DNA from: an uncultured Lautropia sp.
GTDB taxonomy: Bacteria; Pseudomonadota; Gammaproteobacteria; Burkholderiales; Burkholderiaceae_E
Direction of reading: 5' to 3'
DNA: 15,016 nucleotides
NCBI GenBank assembly: GCA_938046755.1
Contig: CALIXC010000216.1
Span: forward strand, 1-15,016
Numbering within the stretch: the first letter of the stretch is position 1; the number at the start of each line of letters is the position of its first letter. This document shows positions 1 through 7,178 of the stretch, piece by piece. The position numbers and the translations under genes are program-made. The notes beneath the pieces are model-generated. The model made no database searches. It saw nothing but the letters and a program-made list of their open reading frames with translations, and was not told the origin of the DNA.

Positions 1-1
1 G

Positions 2-43
2 GTGCTGGCCGAGCTCGCAGGGCTGTCGCTGCTGGATCGCTGA
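2..43 (+). CDS. C-terminal end of an unidentified gene (partial)
   Basis: The second reading frame from the window edge is open for 13 codons and ends in TGA at 41-43. The residues are VLAELAGLSLLDR. Almost every codon ends in G or C, as in the real genes of this window. It stops 4 bp before the stop codon of the convergent alcohol dehydrogenase gene, a typical tight tail-to-tail arrangement. Too little is present to name a family. It could be chance, because short open frames are common in GC-rich DNA. Confidence 0.45.
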   Translation: MLAELAGLSLLDR

Positions 44-47
44 AGGA

Positions 48-1109
48 TCAGGCGGCCTTGTCCAGCGTGGCCATGTCGATGACGAAGCGGTACTTCACGT
101 CGCTCTTGAGCATGCGCTCGTAGGCGTCGTTGATGGCGGCCATGTCGATGATCTCCACGTCGGCGGTGATGTTGTGCTCACCGCAGAAATCCAGCAGTTC
201 CTGGGTTTCCTTGATGCCGCCGATGATGGAGCCGGCCACAGAGCGCCGTCCCATGATCAGCGGAACGGTGTTGATCATGGATTCCAGGTTGCCCAGAAGG
301 CCGACGAAGACCAGCGTGCCATCGAGCTTGAGCGTGGGGATGTAGGGCTGGATGTCGTGGGTGTACGGCACCGTGTCGATGATCAGGTCGAACTGGTAGG
401 CGGCTCCTTTCATCTGTTCTTCATCGGTGGAGATGATGACGTGGTGCGCGCCCAGGCGTCGGGCATCGTCGATCTTGCCGGGCGAGCGCGAGAACAGGGT
501 GACTTCGGCACCCAGAGCCTTGGCCAGCTTGATGGCCATGTGGCCCAGACCACCCAGACCTACCACGGCGACCTTGCTGCCCTTGCCCACGTTCCAGTGA
601 CGCAGCGGCGACCATGTGGTGATGCCGGCGCACAGGATGGGCGGCACGCCCTTCGTGTCGAGGTTTTCGGGCACGCGCAGCACGAAGGCGTCGCTCACGG
701 TGATGCTGTTGGAGTAGCCGCCGTAGGTGGGCATGCCGTCGTGGCGGTCCTTGCTGTCGTAGGTGAAGGTGGGGCGGTTCTCGCAGTACTGCTCCAGGTC
801 ATGGTGGCAGGGTTCGCACTCTCGGCACGAATCCACCATGCAGCCCACGCCGACCAGATCGCCCGGCTTGAAGCGGGTGACATCCTTGCCGACGCTGCGC
901 ACGCGGCCGACGATCTCGTGGCCCGGCACGACGGGGTAGGTGGTGCCGCCCCAGTCGTTGCGGGCGGTGTGCAGGTCGCTGTGGCAGACGCCGGTGTAGA
1001 GGATGTCGATGACGACATCGTCCGGCCGGGGATCACGGCGCTCGAAGCGGAAGGGGACCAGGGGCTTGTTGGCTGCGTGGGCGGCATAGCCGTGGACGTG
1101 CTGGTTCAT
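48..1109 (-). CDS. Zinc-dependent NAD(P)H alcohol/aldehyde dehydrogenase, YahK/cinnamyl alcohol dehydrogenase type
   Basis: This medium-chain dehydrogenase of 353 residues probably interconverts aldehydes and alcohols in the cytoplasm with NADP(H). The N-terminal GroES-like domain carries the catalytic zinc ligands Cys42, His64 (in GHE) and Cys160. The structural zinc site is Cys95, Cys98, Cys101 and Cys109. The Rossmann domain has the GLGGLG nucleotide motif at 184-189, and the following strand ends in SRS. That ending lacks the acidic residue typical of NAD-only enzymes and suggests NADP preference (inference). The length matches the YahK/AdhC family, about 350 residues. I chose the start at 1109 because AGGAGAG (1117-1123) lies 7 bp upstream. 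Two other ATGs, at 1115 and 1148, are in frame; the latter would overlap the preceding gene. The gene follows an exported-protein gene by 23 bp and is probably co-transcribed with it. The physiological substrate cannot be read from the sequence. Confidence 0.93.
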   Translation of the reverse strand: MNQHVHGYAAHAANKPLVPFRFERRDPRPDDVVIDILYTGVCHSDLHTARNDWGGTTYPVVPGHEIVGRVRSVGKDVTRFKPGDLVGVGCMVDSCRECEPCHHDLEQYCENRPTFTYDSKDRHDGMPTYGGYSNSITVSDAFVLRVPENLDTKGVPPILCAGITTWSPLRHWNVGKGSKVAVVGLGGLGHMAIKLAKALGAEVTLFSRSPGKIDDARRLGAHHVIISTDEEQMKGAAYQFDLIIDTVPYTHDIQPYIPTLKLDGTLVFVGLLGNLESMINTVPLIMGRRSVAGSIIGGIKETQELLDFCGEHNITADVEIIDMAAINDAYERMLKSDVKYRFVIDMATLDKAA

Positions 1110-1116
1110 GGGCATT

Positions 1117-1123
1117 CTCTCCT
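1117..1123 (-). promoter_or_regulatory. Ribosome binding site that fixes the alcohol dehydrogenase start
   Basis: AGGAGAG on the minus strand sits 7 bp before the ATG at 1109. The in-frame ATG at 1115 is only 1 bp away and the one at 1148 lies upstream of the site, so 1109 is the best start. Confidence 0.7.
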
Positions 1124-1132
1124 GGGGGTTGG

Positions 1133-2092
1133 CTACAGTCGTTCCCACGTCTGTGGTCCCGACACCCAGAACATGGTACCGCCTTCGCTCGGATCGACCG
1201 GGGAGTAGTATCTGCGTTCGTCCTGGATCTCGACGCGGTCGAAATTCAGGGCCTTGCCGAAGGCCCAGGTGACGGGGACATGCCAGACCTGGCAGATTGT
1301 GCGGTCGACGTAAGCGACCTTGTTTTCCCAGCAGAGCTTGACCTGTCGGGGCTCTGCGCCTTTCCTGACGCTGAGCTCGTAGCGACCGTCACTGCTGTAA
1401 TAGGTCTGTATGGCGGCATCGAATGGCACGGTATCCGTGCGGGCGATGGGCCGGGCGGATGCGGCTTCGAGTTCGTATTCCCTGGGGCCCCCGAGGGAGG
1501 TGTCCTGCTCGACATGCATCATGTTGCCGAGGACGATGCCAGTATCGTTCACCTGGATGGGCACGGAGGCATAGCTGCCCATGAAGCCGGCTGGGATGCG
1601 GCCCTCGGGCAGGTTGGGGTTGAAGCCCCGCAGGTCGGATTGGAGGGTGTACCGGAAGTCGCTGCGTGCCAGCAGGAAATGGCCATCCGGTGTCCGGTCG
1701 GTGTTTTGGCCATTGGCCGTCCAGTGGTCCTGAAAGGCGGAGATAACCGGCCAGGCGGGGTCCGGATTTTCCTGACGTTTCCAGGTGGTCATGTAGGCGG
1801 GGTATGCGTCAGAGACTTCCGGCAGGGGGACGTTGCCGTTGGCATTCGGCATGGAGAGCCCCAGCAGGGTGTGCATCAGTTCGCCGCTGATGCCCTGATC
1901 GGACAGGGGTTGTCCGGTCGTTGTGGTGTTGCCCAGGGGTTCTGTTGCCGTCTGGCCATCCGTCGAGGAGATGATGCTCTGGGCAAGGACGCTGCTGGCC
2001 GCCAACCCGATGGCCACGGCAAGGACATGACGGAAGGAACGAAGGAAAATGCCCGGCAAGGCCGGCCGTGATGCGGATGCACTCTGGTTCAT
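1133..2092 (-). CDS. Exported protein of unknown function
   Basis: The protein has 319 residues and I do not recognise its family. Residues 1-37 form a clear Sec signal peptide: Arg18, Arg21 and His22, then a hydrophobic stretch at 23-36 and a VLA-Q cleavage site at 37/38. There is no lipobox and no later membrane segment, so the product should be periplasmic or secreted. The mature part is rich in Trp, Tyr and Pro. It has just two cysteines, about residues 253 and 267, well placed for a disulfide. I saw no catalytic motif. The start at 2092 is supported by AGGAAAG a few bases upstream and by the position of the signal peptide; an in-frame ATG at 2188 would only add a non-signal extension. 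The alcohol dehydrogenase gene lies 23 bp downstream on the same strand, so the two may form an operon. A shared function is unproven. Confidence 0.85.
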   Translation of the reverse strand: MNQSASASRPALPGIFLRSFRHVLAVAIGLAASSVLAQSIISSTDGQTATEPLGNTTTTGQPLSDQGISGELMHTLLGLSMPNANGNVPLPEVSDAYPAYMTTWKRQENPDPAWPVISAFQDHWTANGQNTDRTPDGHFLLARSDFRYTLQSDLRGFNPNLPEGRIPAGFMGSYASVPIQVNDTGIVLGNMMHVEQDTSLGGPREYELEAASARPIARTDTVPFDAAIQTYYSSDGRYELSVRKGAEPRQVKLCWENKVAYVDRTICQVWHVPVTWAFGKALNFDRVEIQDERRYYSPVDPSEGGTMFWVSGPQTWERL

Positions 2093-2404
2093 GGTGTCTT
2101 TCCTGGTGGGGCACTGTTGCCCGTGTTGAGGAAAGCTTGCGCAAGTCTTCGCAGTCATCGCATTGCCGGAATGGGCGAACGACGGCAAATGTCGCCTTTT
2201 CCTGAACCCCGTTCCGTGGTGCGTTGCTTGGGGGACTTGTTCGGACTTTCCTCGGAAATGCTAAGGAAAGACATCGGGGGGTCATGTGTCGGGCATGTTC
2301 GGCATGGGCCGGAACATGTCATCGTGTGAACGGTGATGTCCCGACCCACCAGAACGGGCAGTGAAGCGAGGTGCTTCTGTAACGCGAGGGTTGAAGATTG
2401 TGAC
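2093..2404. other. Intergenic gap upstream of the exported-protein gene, with several dyads
   Basis: This 312-bp stretch has no convincing gene. It lies downstream of pdxH and upstream of the exported-protein gene, both on the minus strand. It holds a 10-bp perfect palindrome CTTGCGCAAG (2136-2145), 43 bp before the ATG. It also holds an inverted repeat CTTTCCT/AGGAAAG (2246-2252 and 2264-2270), and an imperfect dyad around CATGTTC/GAACATG (2294-2300 and 2312-2318). None is followed by a T-run in either direction, so I do not call a terminator. No convincing -35/-10 pair was found. Confidence 0.5.
2136..2145. promoter_or_regulatory. Candidate operator palindrome CTTGCGCAAG
   Basis: This is a perfect 10-bp palindrome lying 43 bp upstream of the exported-protein start codon, where a repressor or activator site would be expected. 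No regulator is known for it, and a 10-bp palindrome can arise by chance. Confidence 0.3.
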
Positions 2405-3046
2405 TCAGGGTGAGAGCCGTTCGCGGATCCAGTGGCCGTTTTCCAGCCGGTACTGGATGCGGTCGTGCAGCCGGCTGGGACGGCCCTGCCAGAATTCGAG
2501 CAGGCGGGGCGTGACGACGTAGCCGCCCCAGTGCGGGGGACGGGGAACGTGCAGCGGGTGCCGGGCGCCGACCAGGGCGGCACGGGCCATCAGGTCGGCC
2601 TTGCTGGAGAGGACCTCGCTCTGGTGGCTGGCCCAGGCGCCGATGCGGCTGGTGTAGGGGCGGGAATCGAAGTAGGCGTCGGATTCGGCTTCGGGCAGCT
2701 TGTCGATGCTGCCTTCCACACGCACCTGGCGCTCCAGTTCGGGCCAGAAGAAGGTGAGCGCGACGTAGGGGTGCAGGGCGATGGCACGGCCCTTGCGGCT
2801 CTGATAGTTGGTGAAGAAGACGAAGCCCTGGTCGTTGACTTCCTTCAGCAGCACGATGCGGGCGTTGGGGTGGCCGTGTTCGTCGACGGTGGCGACGTTC
2901 ATGGCGGTGGGTTCGTGGACCTGGGCATGCATGGCGGCGTCCAGCCAGGTGCGGAACTGTTCCAGCGGCTGGCTGGCGCAGTCGGTCTCGGACAGTTCCT
3001 GCCGGCAGTAGTCCTGGCGGATGTCGTGCAGATCCAGTTTGCTCAT
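2405..3046 (-). CDS. pdxH: Pyridoxamine/pyridoxine 5'-phosphate oxidase
   Basis: This FMN-dependent cytoplasmic enzyme oxidises pyridoxine 5'-phosphate or pyridoxamine 5'-phosphate to pyridoxal 5'-phosphate, the last step of de novo vitamin B6 cofactor synthesis and of salvage. The 213-residue protein is the usual length (E. coli PdxH has 218). The FMN-binding core is visible as NARIVLLKEV, followed by FVFFTNYQSRKG, about residues 61-86. The family signature near the C terminus, LEFWQGRPSRLHDR, carries the conserved Arg-Leu-His-Asp-Arg. AAGGAG (3053-3058) is 6 bp before the ATG. A strong terminator lies between the betT stop and this gene, so pdxH is probably transcribed on its own. No promoter could be assigned in the 185 bp upstream. 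Confidence 0.97.
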   Translation of the reverse strand: MSKLDLHDIRQDYCRQELSETDCASQPLEQFRTWLDAAMHAQVHEPTAMNVATVDEHGHPNARIVLLKEVNDQGFVFFTNYQSRKGRAIALHPYVALTFFWPELERQVRVEGSIDKLPEAESDAYFDSRPYTSRIGAWASHQSEVLSSKADLMARAALVGARHPLHVPRPPHWGGYVVTPRLLEFWQGRPSRLHDRIQYRLENGHWIRERLSP

Positions 3047-3128
3047 GGAAGTCTCCTTGATGGCAGGCCAATATTCTGCCCTGAACGGGCGTCTGCGTCC
3101 GCCTGTCCGGATGCGCGGTGCATGAAGA

Positions 3129-3164
3129 AGGCCGGCCGTGAGGGTGTCTCCTCACGGCCGGCCT
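3129..3164 (-). terminator. Rho-independent terminator of the bet cluster
   Basis: A perfect 15-bp inverted repeat has arms at 3129-3143 (AGGCCGGCCGTGAGG) and 3150-3164 with a 6-base loop. Read on the minus strand, it begins 67 bp after the betT stop and runs into TCTTCAT, a short, imperfect U-rich tail. A smaller perfect hairpin (CCGCCC/GGGCGG, 3178-3192, 3-base loop) precedes it. On the plus strand the hairpin is not followed by T, so the minus direction is preferred. Confidence 0.8.
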
Positions 3165-3177
3165 GTTCCCGAGGGCG

Positions 3178-3192
3178 CCGCCCGAAGGGCGG
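3178..3192 (-). other. Small GC hairpin between betT and its terminator
   Basis: CCGCCC (3178-3183) and GGGCGG (3187-3192) form a 6-bp stem with a 3-base loop, 39 bp beyond the betT stop. It has no T-run of its own. It may protect the mRNA 3' end or act with the larger hairpin, but this is inference. Confidence 0.4.
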
Positions 3193-3231
3193 TTGCATCG
3201 GTTTCCTGCAGGGATGCGCTTCTGCGTGGAC

Positions 3232-5298
3232 TCAGCGCTCCAGGTGCAGGAACTGCATGTGGCGCTCATACTGGTTCAGGATGTCGCCGATGATCTGTTC
3301 GCGGGTGTAGCCGACCAAATCGTATTCCTGGCTGCCTTCGCGTAGGAAGACCTCGGCACGCCAGTAGCGCTCGTGGTGCTTGTCGGATTCCAGGTTGCTG
3401 GCCTGGCTCATGGCAAACACCGGCATCAGGGCTGAGACGGGTTTCACCTGATAGAGGAAATCCACTTCCTCGCCATGCAGCACCTCGAAGGTGAGGCTCT
3501 GGTCTTCCTCGTTGCGGATGACGGTGGTCTGCACGCCCTGCTTGTTCAGTTCGGCGCAGACATCCTGCATGGCGGGCTCCAGCGTGCCGGCCATGAAGCG
3601 CAGCACCGCCTTGCGCGTGGGGAAGTTCAGGATGCGGTTCAGGCGGTCACGCCAGCTGTGCTGCGGGTTCAGTGCGGGCGGTGCCATGTCGAAGGTGCTG
3701 GCCTTGCGGCGGTTGCCCTCCTGGCGCAGGCTGTAGGCCATGGCCACCATGTAGATGAAGAGCACCAGCGAGAACGGCAGGCCGGCTGCGACCGAGACCG
3801 ACTGCAGGGCCGAGAAGCCGCCCGAGAACAGCAGCCCCAGTGTGATGAGGCCGGTGGCGGCCGCCCAGAAGAGTCGCAGCCAGATGGGGGCGTCGTCGCC
3901 CGACGAGAGTCCCTTGCTGGACAGGTTGGCCAGCACCAGCGCCCCGGAATCGGCCGAGGTGACGAAGAAGATCAGGCCGATGATGACCGAGACGCTGGAC
4001 CAGATGGCCGGATGGGCATAGTGCTCGAAGAGGGCAAAGAGGCCCATGGCCGGACTCTCGATGGCGGTCTTGACCAGGGTCGGATCGGTGGCGGCATGGA
4101 AGATGCCGCTGTTGCCGAAGATGGAGAACCAGGCAAAGATGAAGCCCAGCGGGATGAACATCACGCCGAAGACGAATTCGCGCAGGGTGCGGCCGCGCGA
4201 GATGCGGGCGATGAACAGCCCCACGAACGGCGCCCAGGCCACCCACCAGGCCCAGAAGAAGATGGTCCAGGTGGATTTCCAGGTGGCGCCCTGTGCGCCT
4301 TCGTAGGCATAGGTCTCGAAGGTCTTGACCGGCAGCGTCTCGAAGTAGTCCCCGATGTTCTGCACCATGGCGTTGAGCAGGAACTGCGTGGGGCCGGAGA
4401 ACAGCAGGGCGATGACCAGCAGGATGGCGGTCAGCATGTTGAATTCGGACAGCCGGCGTACGCCCTTGTCGACGCCGGACATGGCCGAGGCGGCCGCCGT
4501 GACGGTGACGATGATGATGATGATGGCCTGGGTGAACTTCGTGGTCTCGATGCCGAAGACATGGGCCAGGCCGGCGTTGGCCTGCAGTACGCCGATGCCC
4601 AGGCTGGTGGCCAGGCCCAGCAGCGTGCAGACCACGCCGAAGATGTCGACGCTGTGGCCGAGCCAGCCGTCGGCCCGCTTCTGGCCGAACACGGGTACCA
4701 GCGCCGAGCGCAGCGCCAGCGGCAGGTTGTGGCGGTAGGCGAAGTAGGCCAGCGCCATGCCGATGAGCGCGTAGATGCCCCAGCCATGCAGGCCCCAGTG
4801 CAGGAAGGTCTGCGCCAGGGCAGCCCGGGCGGCCACGGGCGTGCTGCCCTGGCCGGTGACGGGGGTGATGTAGTGGCTCAGCGGTTCGGAGACACCGAAG
4901 AAGAGCAGGTCGATGCCGATGCCCGCGGAGAACAGCATGGCGGCCCACGCCAGGTACGGGAAGTCGGGCTTCTCGTGGTCCTGACCCAGCTTGATGTCGC
5001 CGTACTTGGACAGGCCCACGTACAGCGAGAAGATGCCGTAGGCGGCGACGATCAGCATGTAGTACCAGCCGAAGCGGTCGGATACCCAGGCCAGGGCGTG
5101 GCCGAGCACCTTTTCGCTGATGCCGGGAAAGGCCAGGGTGAAGCCGATCAGTGCGAGGGTGAGCAGCGCCGAGACCGTGAAGACGATGCGGTGGATGGTG
5201 GCGGGCGTGTCGGCCGTGCCGTTGATGACGGTTGTCGTGGCCGTGCTGCCTGTGTCCTGACCGGGCGGATGCTGCGGAGATGAGGAGTGCTGTTGCAT
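3232..5298 (-). CDS. betT: BCCT-family choline transporter
   Basis: This inner-membrane secondary transporter most likely imports choline for conversion to glycine betaine. The protein has 688 residues, close to E. coli BetT (677). It has a short hydrophilic N terminus, about 12 membrane segments from residue 37 to about 555, and a soluble C-terminal domain of about 130 residues, as in long BetT-type members. The BCCT aromatic signature is at 344-352 (WTIFFWAWW). The TM3 stretch reads GIGID (126-130), as in proton-coupled BetT, rather than the GMGIG of sodium-coupled BetP (family knowledge). The start at 5298 is set by GGGAGGA (5305-5311), 6 bp upstream. An in-frame ATG at 5397 would lie inside betA. 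The gene begins 13 bp after the betA stop, so the two are surely co-transcribed. Other substrates such as carnitine or betaine cannot be excluded, but the context favours choline. Confidence 0.93.
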   Translation of the reverse strand: MQQHSSSPQHPPGQDTGSTATTTVINGTADTPATIHRIVFTVSALLTLALIGFTLAFPGISEKVLGHALAWVSDRFGWYYMLIVAAYGIFSLYVGLSKYGDIKLGQDHEKPDFPYLAWAAMLFSAGIGIDLLFFGVSEPLSHYITPVTGQGSTPVAARAALAQTFLHWGLHGWGIYALIGMALAYFAYRHNLPLALRSALVPVFGQKRADGWLGHSVDIFGVVCTLLGLATSLGIGVLQANAGLAHVFGIETTKFTQAIIIIIVTVTAAASAMSGVDKGVRRLSEFNMLTAILLVIALLFSGPTQFLLNAMVQNIGDYFETLPVKTFETYAYEGAQGATWKSTWTIFFWAWWVAWAPFVGLFIARISRGRTLREFVFGVMFIPLGFIFAWFSIFGNSGIFHAATDPTLVKTAIESPAMGLFALFEHYAHPAIWSSVSVIIGLIFFVTSADSGALVLANLSSKGLSSGDDAPIWLRLFWAAATGLITLGLLFSGGFSALQSVSVAAGLPFSLVLFIYMVAMAYSLRQEGNRRKASTFDMAPPALNPQHSWRDRLNRILNFPTRKAVLRFMAGTLEPAMQDVCAELNKQGVQTTVIRNEEDQSLTFEVLHGEEVDFLYQVKPVSALMPVFAMSQASNLESDKHHERYWRAEVFLREGSQEYDLVGYTREQIIGDILNQYERHMQFLHLER

Positions 5299-5311
5299 GC
5301 CTTGTCCTCCC

Positions 5312-6997
5312 TCAGGCCCGGACGGGCTTGCCGCGCACGGGGGCGCCGTTGGCCTGGTAGTAGGGGGCATCGGACGGCGGCAGGGGTTCGCGGCCACGGA
5401 TCCGGTCGGCGATCTTCTCGGCGATCATGATGGTGGTGGCGTTGAGGTTGCCGGTGATGATGTCCGGCATGATCGAGGCATCCACCACGCGCAGCCCTTC
5501 CAGTCCGTGGACCCGTCCCTGGCCATCCACCACGGCGTCGTTGCCTTCGCCCATGGCACAGGTGCAGGAGGGGTGGTAGGCGGTCTCGGCATGCTGCCGG
5601 ACGTAGGCGTCCAGCTCGGCGTCGCTCTGCAGGTCATCGGTCGGGGTGATGGCCTTGCCCCGGAAGCCGTCCAGCGCTGGCTGGCGGAAGATGTCGCGGG
5701 TGATGCGGATGGCGGCGCGGAACTCTTCCCAGTCCTGCGGGTGGGACATGTAGTTGAAGAGGATGCTGGGGTGTTCCTGCGGGTTGGTGCTGGTGATGCG
5801 CACGCGGCCGCGGCTGGGTGAACGCATGGAGCCGACGTGGGCCTGGAAGCTGTGGGCCTTGGAGGCGTTGCGGCCGTCGTAGCGCACGGCGATGGGCAGG
5901 AAGTGGTACTGGATGTTGGGCCAGGTGAACTTTTCATCGCTGCGGATGAAGCCACCGGCCTCGAAGTGGTTGGTGGCGCCCAATCCGGTGCCCTTGAACA
6001 TCCATTCGACACCGATGGGGGGCTTGTTGTACCAGAGGTTGGCCGGTGCGATGGACACGGGCTGCAGGCACTCGTACTGCATGTAGAGTTCGAGGTGGTC
6101 CTGCAGATTGTTGCCCACGCCCGGCAGGTCCAGGATCTCCTTTACGCCGGCTTCCTTCAGCCATTCGCCGGGACCCACGCCCGAGCGCTGCAGGATCTGC
6201 GGTGACGCAATGGCGCCTCCGCACAGGAGGATCTCGCGGCTGGCGTTGGCCGTCTGGAACGCGCCGCCATCGATCTGGTAGCGCACGCCCACGGTACGGG
6301 TGCCCTCGAAGACGATGGTGTCGACCAAGGCACGGGACTGGATGACGAGGCCGCTGCGCCCACGGGCCATGTCCAGATAGCCGCGGGCCGTGGAGGCACG
6401 CCGGCCCTGGCGGGTGACGAAACGGTCCATCGGGCCGAAGCCTTCCTGCTGGTAGCCGTTGAGGTCGTCGGTGCGCGGGTAGCCGGCCTGCACGCCGGCC
6501 TCGATCATGGCCTCGAAGAGCGGGTTGGTGGCGGGCTTGGCCGTAGTCACTTCGATGGGGCCGTGGCCGCCGTGGTAGGCGTTGGGGCCGACGTCACGGC
6601 ATTCGGCCTTGCGGAAGTAGGGCAGTACGTCGTGGTAGCGCCAGTCGGCCAGGCCGTCCTTCTTCGCCCAGTGGTCGAAGTCCAGGGCGTTGCCGCGGAT
6701 GTAGCACATGCCGTTGATCAGTGACGAGCCACCCAGGCCCTTGCCCCGGCCACAGTCCATGCGGCGGTTGTCCATGAAAGGCTCGGGGTCGGTCTTGTAG
6801 CCCCAGTTGTAGGTGGTGCCCTGTAGCGGCATGGCCAGGGCAGCTGGCATCTGGGTCCGGAAGTCCAGGCGGTAGTCGGGCAGGCCCGCTTCCAGCAGCA
6901 GGACGCGGACATTCGCATCTTCGGTCAGGCGGGCCGCCAGGACGTTGCCGGCCGAGCCGGCACCGATGATGATGTAGTCGTAAGTGGTTTGAGCCAT
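5312..6997 (-). CDS. betA: Choline dehydrogenase (GMC oxidoreductase)
   Basis: This FAD-dependent, membrane-associated enzyme oxidises choline to betaine aldehyde. It is 561 residues long (E. coli BetA 556). The FAD dinucleotide motif GAGSAG is at 12-17, with Glu36 ending the second strand. GMC signature 1 spans about 84-102 (GRGKGLGGSS onward) and signature 2 about 261-276 (GAIASPQILQRSGVGP). The catalytic histidine lies in YHPSCT (His475), and the conserved C-terminal Asn is in GNLNATT (about Asn519). The ATG at 6997 gives an N terminus that aligns with the family, but no clear Shine-Dalgarno sequence precedes it, so translation initiation may be weak or coupled in another way. The gene sits 181 bp after betB and 13 bp before betT. 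The family also contains other alcohol dehydrogenases; the neighbours make choline the likely substrate. Confidence 0.95.
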   Translation of the reverse strand: MAQTTYDYIIIGAGSAGNVLAARLTEDANVRVLLLEAGLPDYRLDFRTQMPAALAMPLQGTTYNWGYKTDPEPFMDNRRMDCGRGKGLGGSSLINGMCYIRGNALDFDHWAKKDGLADWRYHDVLPYFRKAECRDVGPNAYHGGHGPIEVTTAKPATNPLFEAMIEAGVQAGYPRTDDLNGYQQEGFGPMDRFVTRQGRRASTARGYLDMARGRSGLVIQSRALVDTIVFEGTRTVGVRYQIDGGAFQTANASREILLCGGAIASPQILQRSGVGPGEWLKEAGVKEILDLPGVGNNLQDHLELYMQYECLQPVSIAPANLWYNKPPIGVEWMFKGTGLGATNHFEAGGFIRSDEKFTWPNIQYHFLPIAVRYDGRNASKAHSFQAHVGSMRSPSRGRVRITSTNPQEHPSILFNYMSHPQDWEEFRAAIRITRDIFRQPALDGFRGKAITPTDDLQSDAELDAYVRQHAETAYHPSCTCAMGEGNDAVVDGQGRVHGLEGLRVVDASIMPDIITGNLNATTIMIAEKIADRIRGREPLPPSDAPYYQANGAPVRGKPVRA

Positions 6998-7178
6998 GGA
7001 AAGAGCGTGTTAAGTCGGAAGGAATAGGCCGCATGTAGGCACAGGGAGCGCCTTGCCATCGATGACATGCGGGCGAGAGAACAAGTGTGTGCTTACCCCA
7101 GAATTTTCTGAAGCGAGCGGGGCCTGGCCTGCGGCAGGCGTCTGCGTCGCAGGCTGGCTGGAGATCCGCGGGGCGGAC
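6998..7178. other. betB-betA spacer with abutting GC dyads
   Basis: This 181-bp gap has no gene. Near the betB stop it contains GCCTG-CGG-CAGGC (7127-7139) next to CTGCG-T-CGCAG (7142-7152); the outer arms GCCTGCG (7127-7133) and CGCAGGC (7148-7154) can also pair. A small AT-rich dyad CAGAA-TT-TTCTG follows at 7099-7110. These could partly terminate or process the betB message, but there is no T-run, and no betA promoter could be assigned. Confidence 0.4.

Noticed and set aside
4511..4525. Five tandem ATG triplets that look like a microsatellite
   Set aside because: They encode a run of isoleucines in a membrane helix of BetT and are explained by the protein sequence.
3475..5283. A 602-codon plus-strand open frame opposite betT
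   Set aside because: It lies wholly antisense to a well-supported transporter gene, its protein is an unnatural mix of Gly, Asp, Gln and His, and long antisense frames are expected at this GC content.
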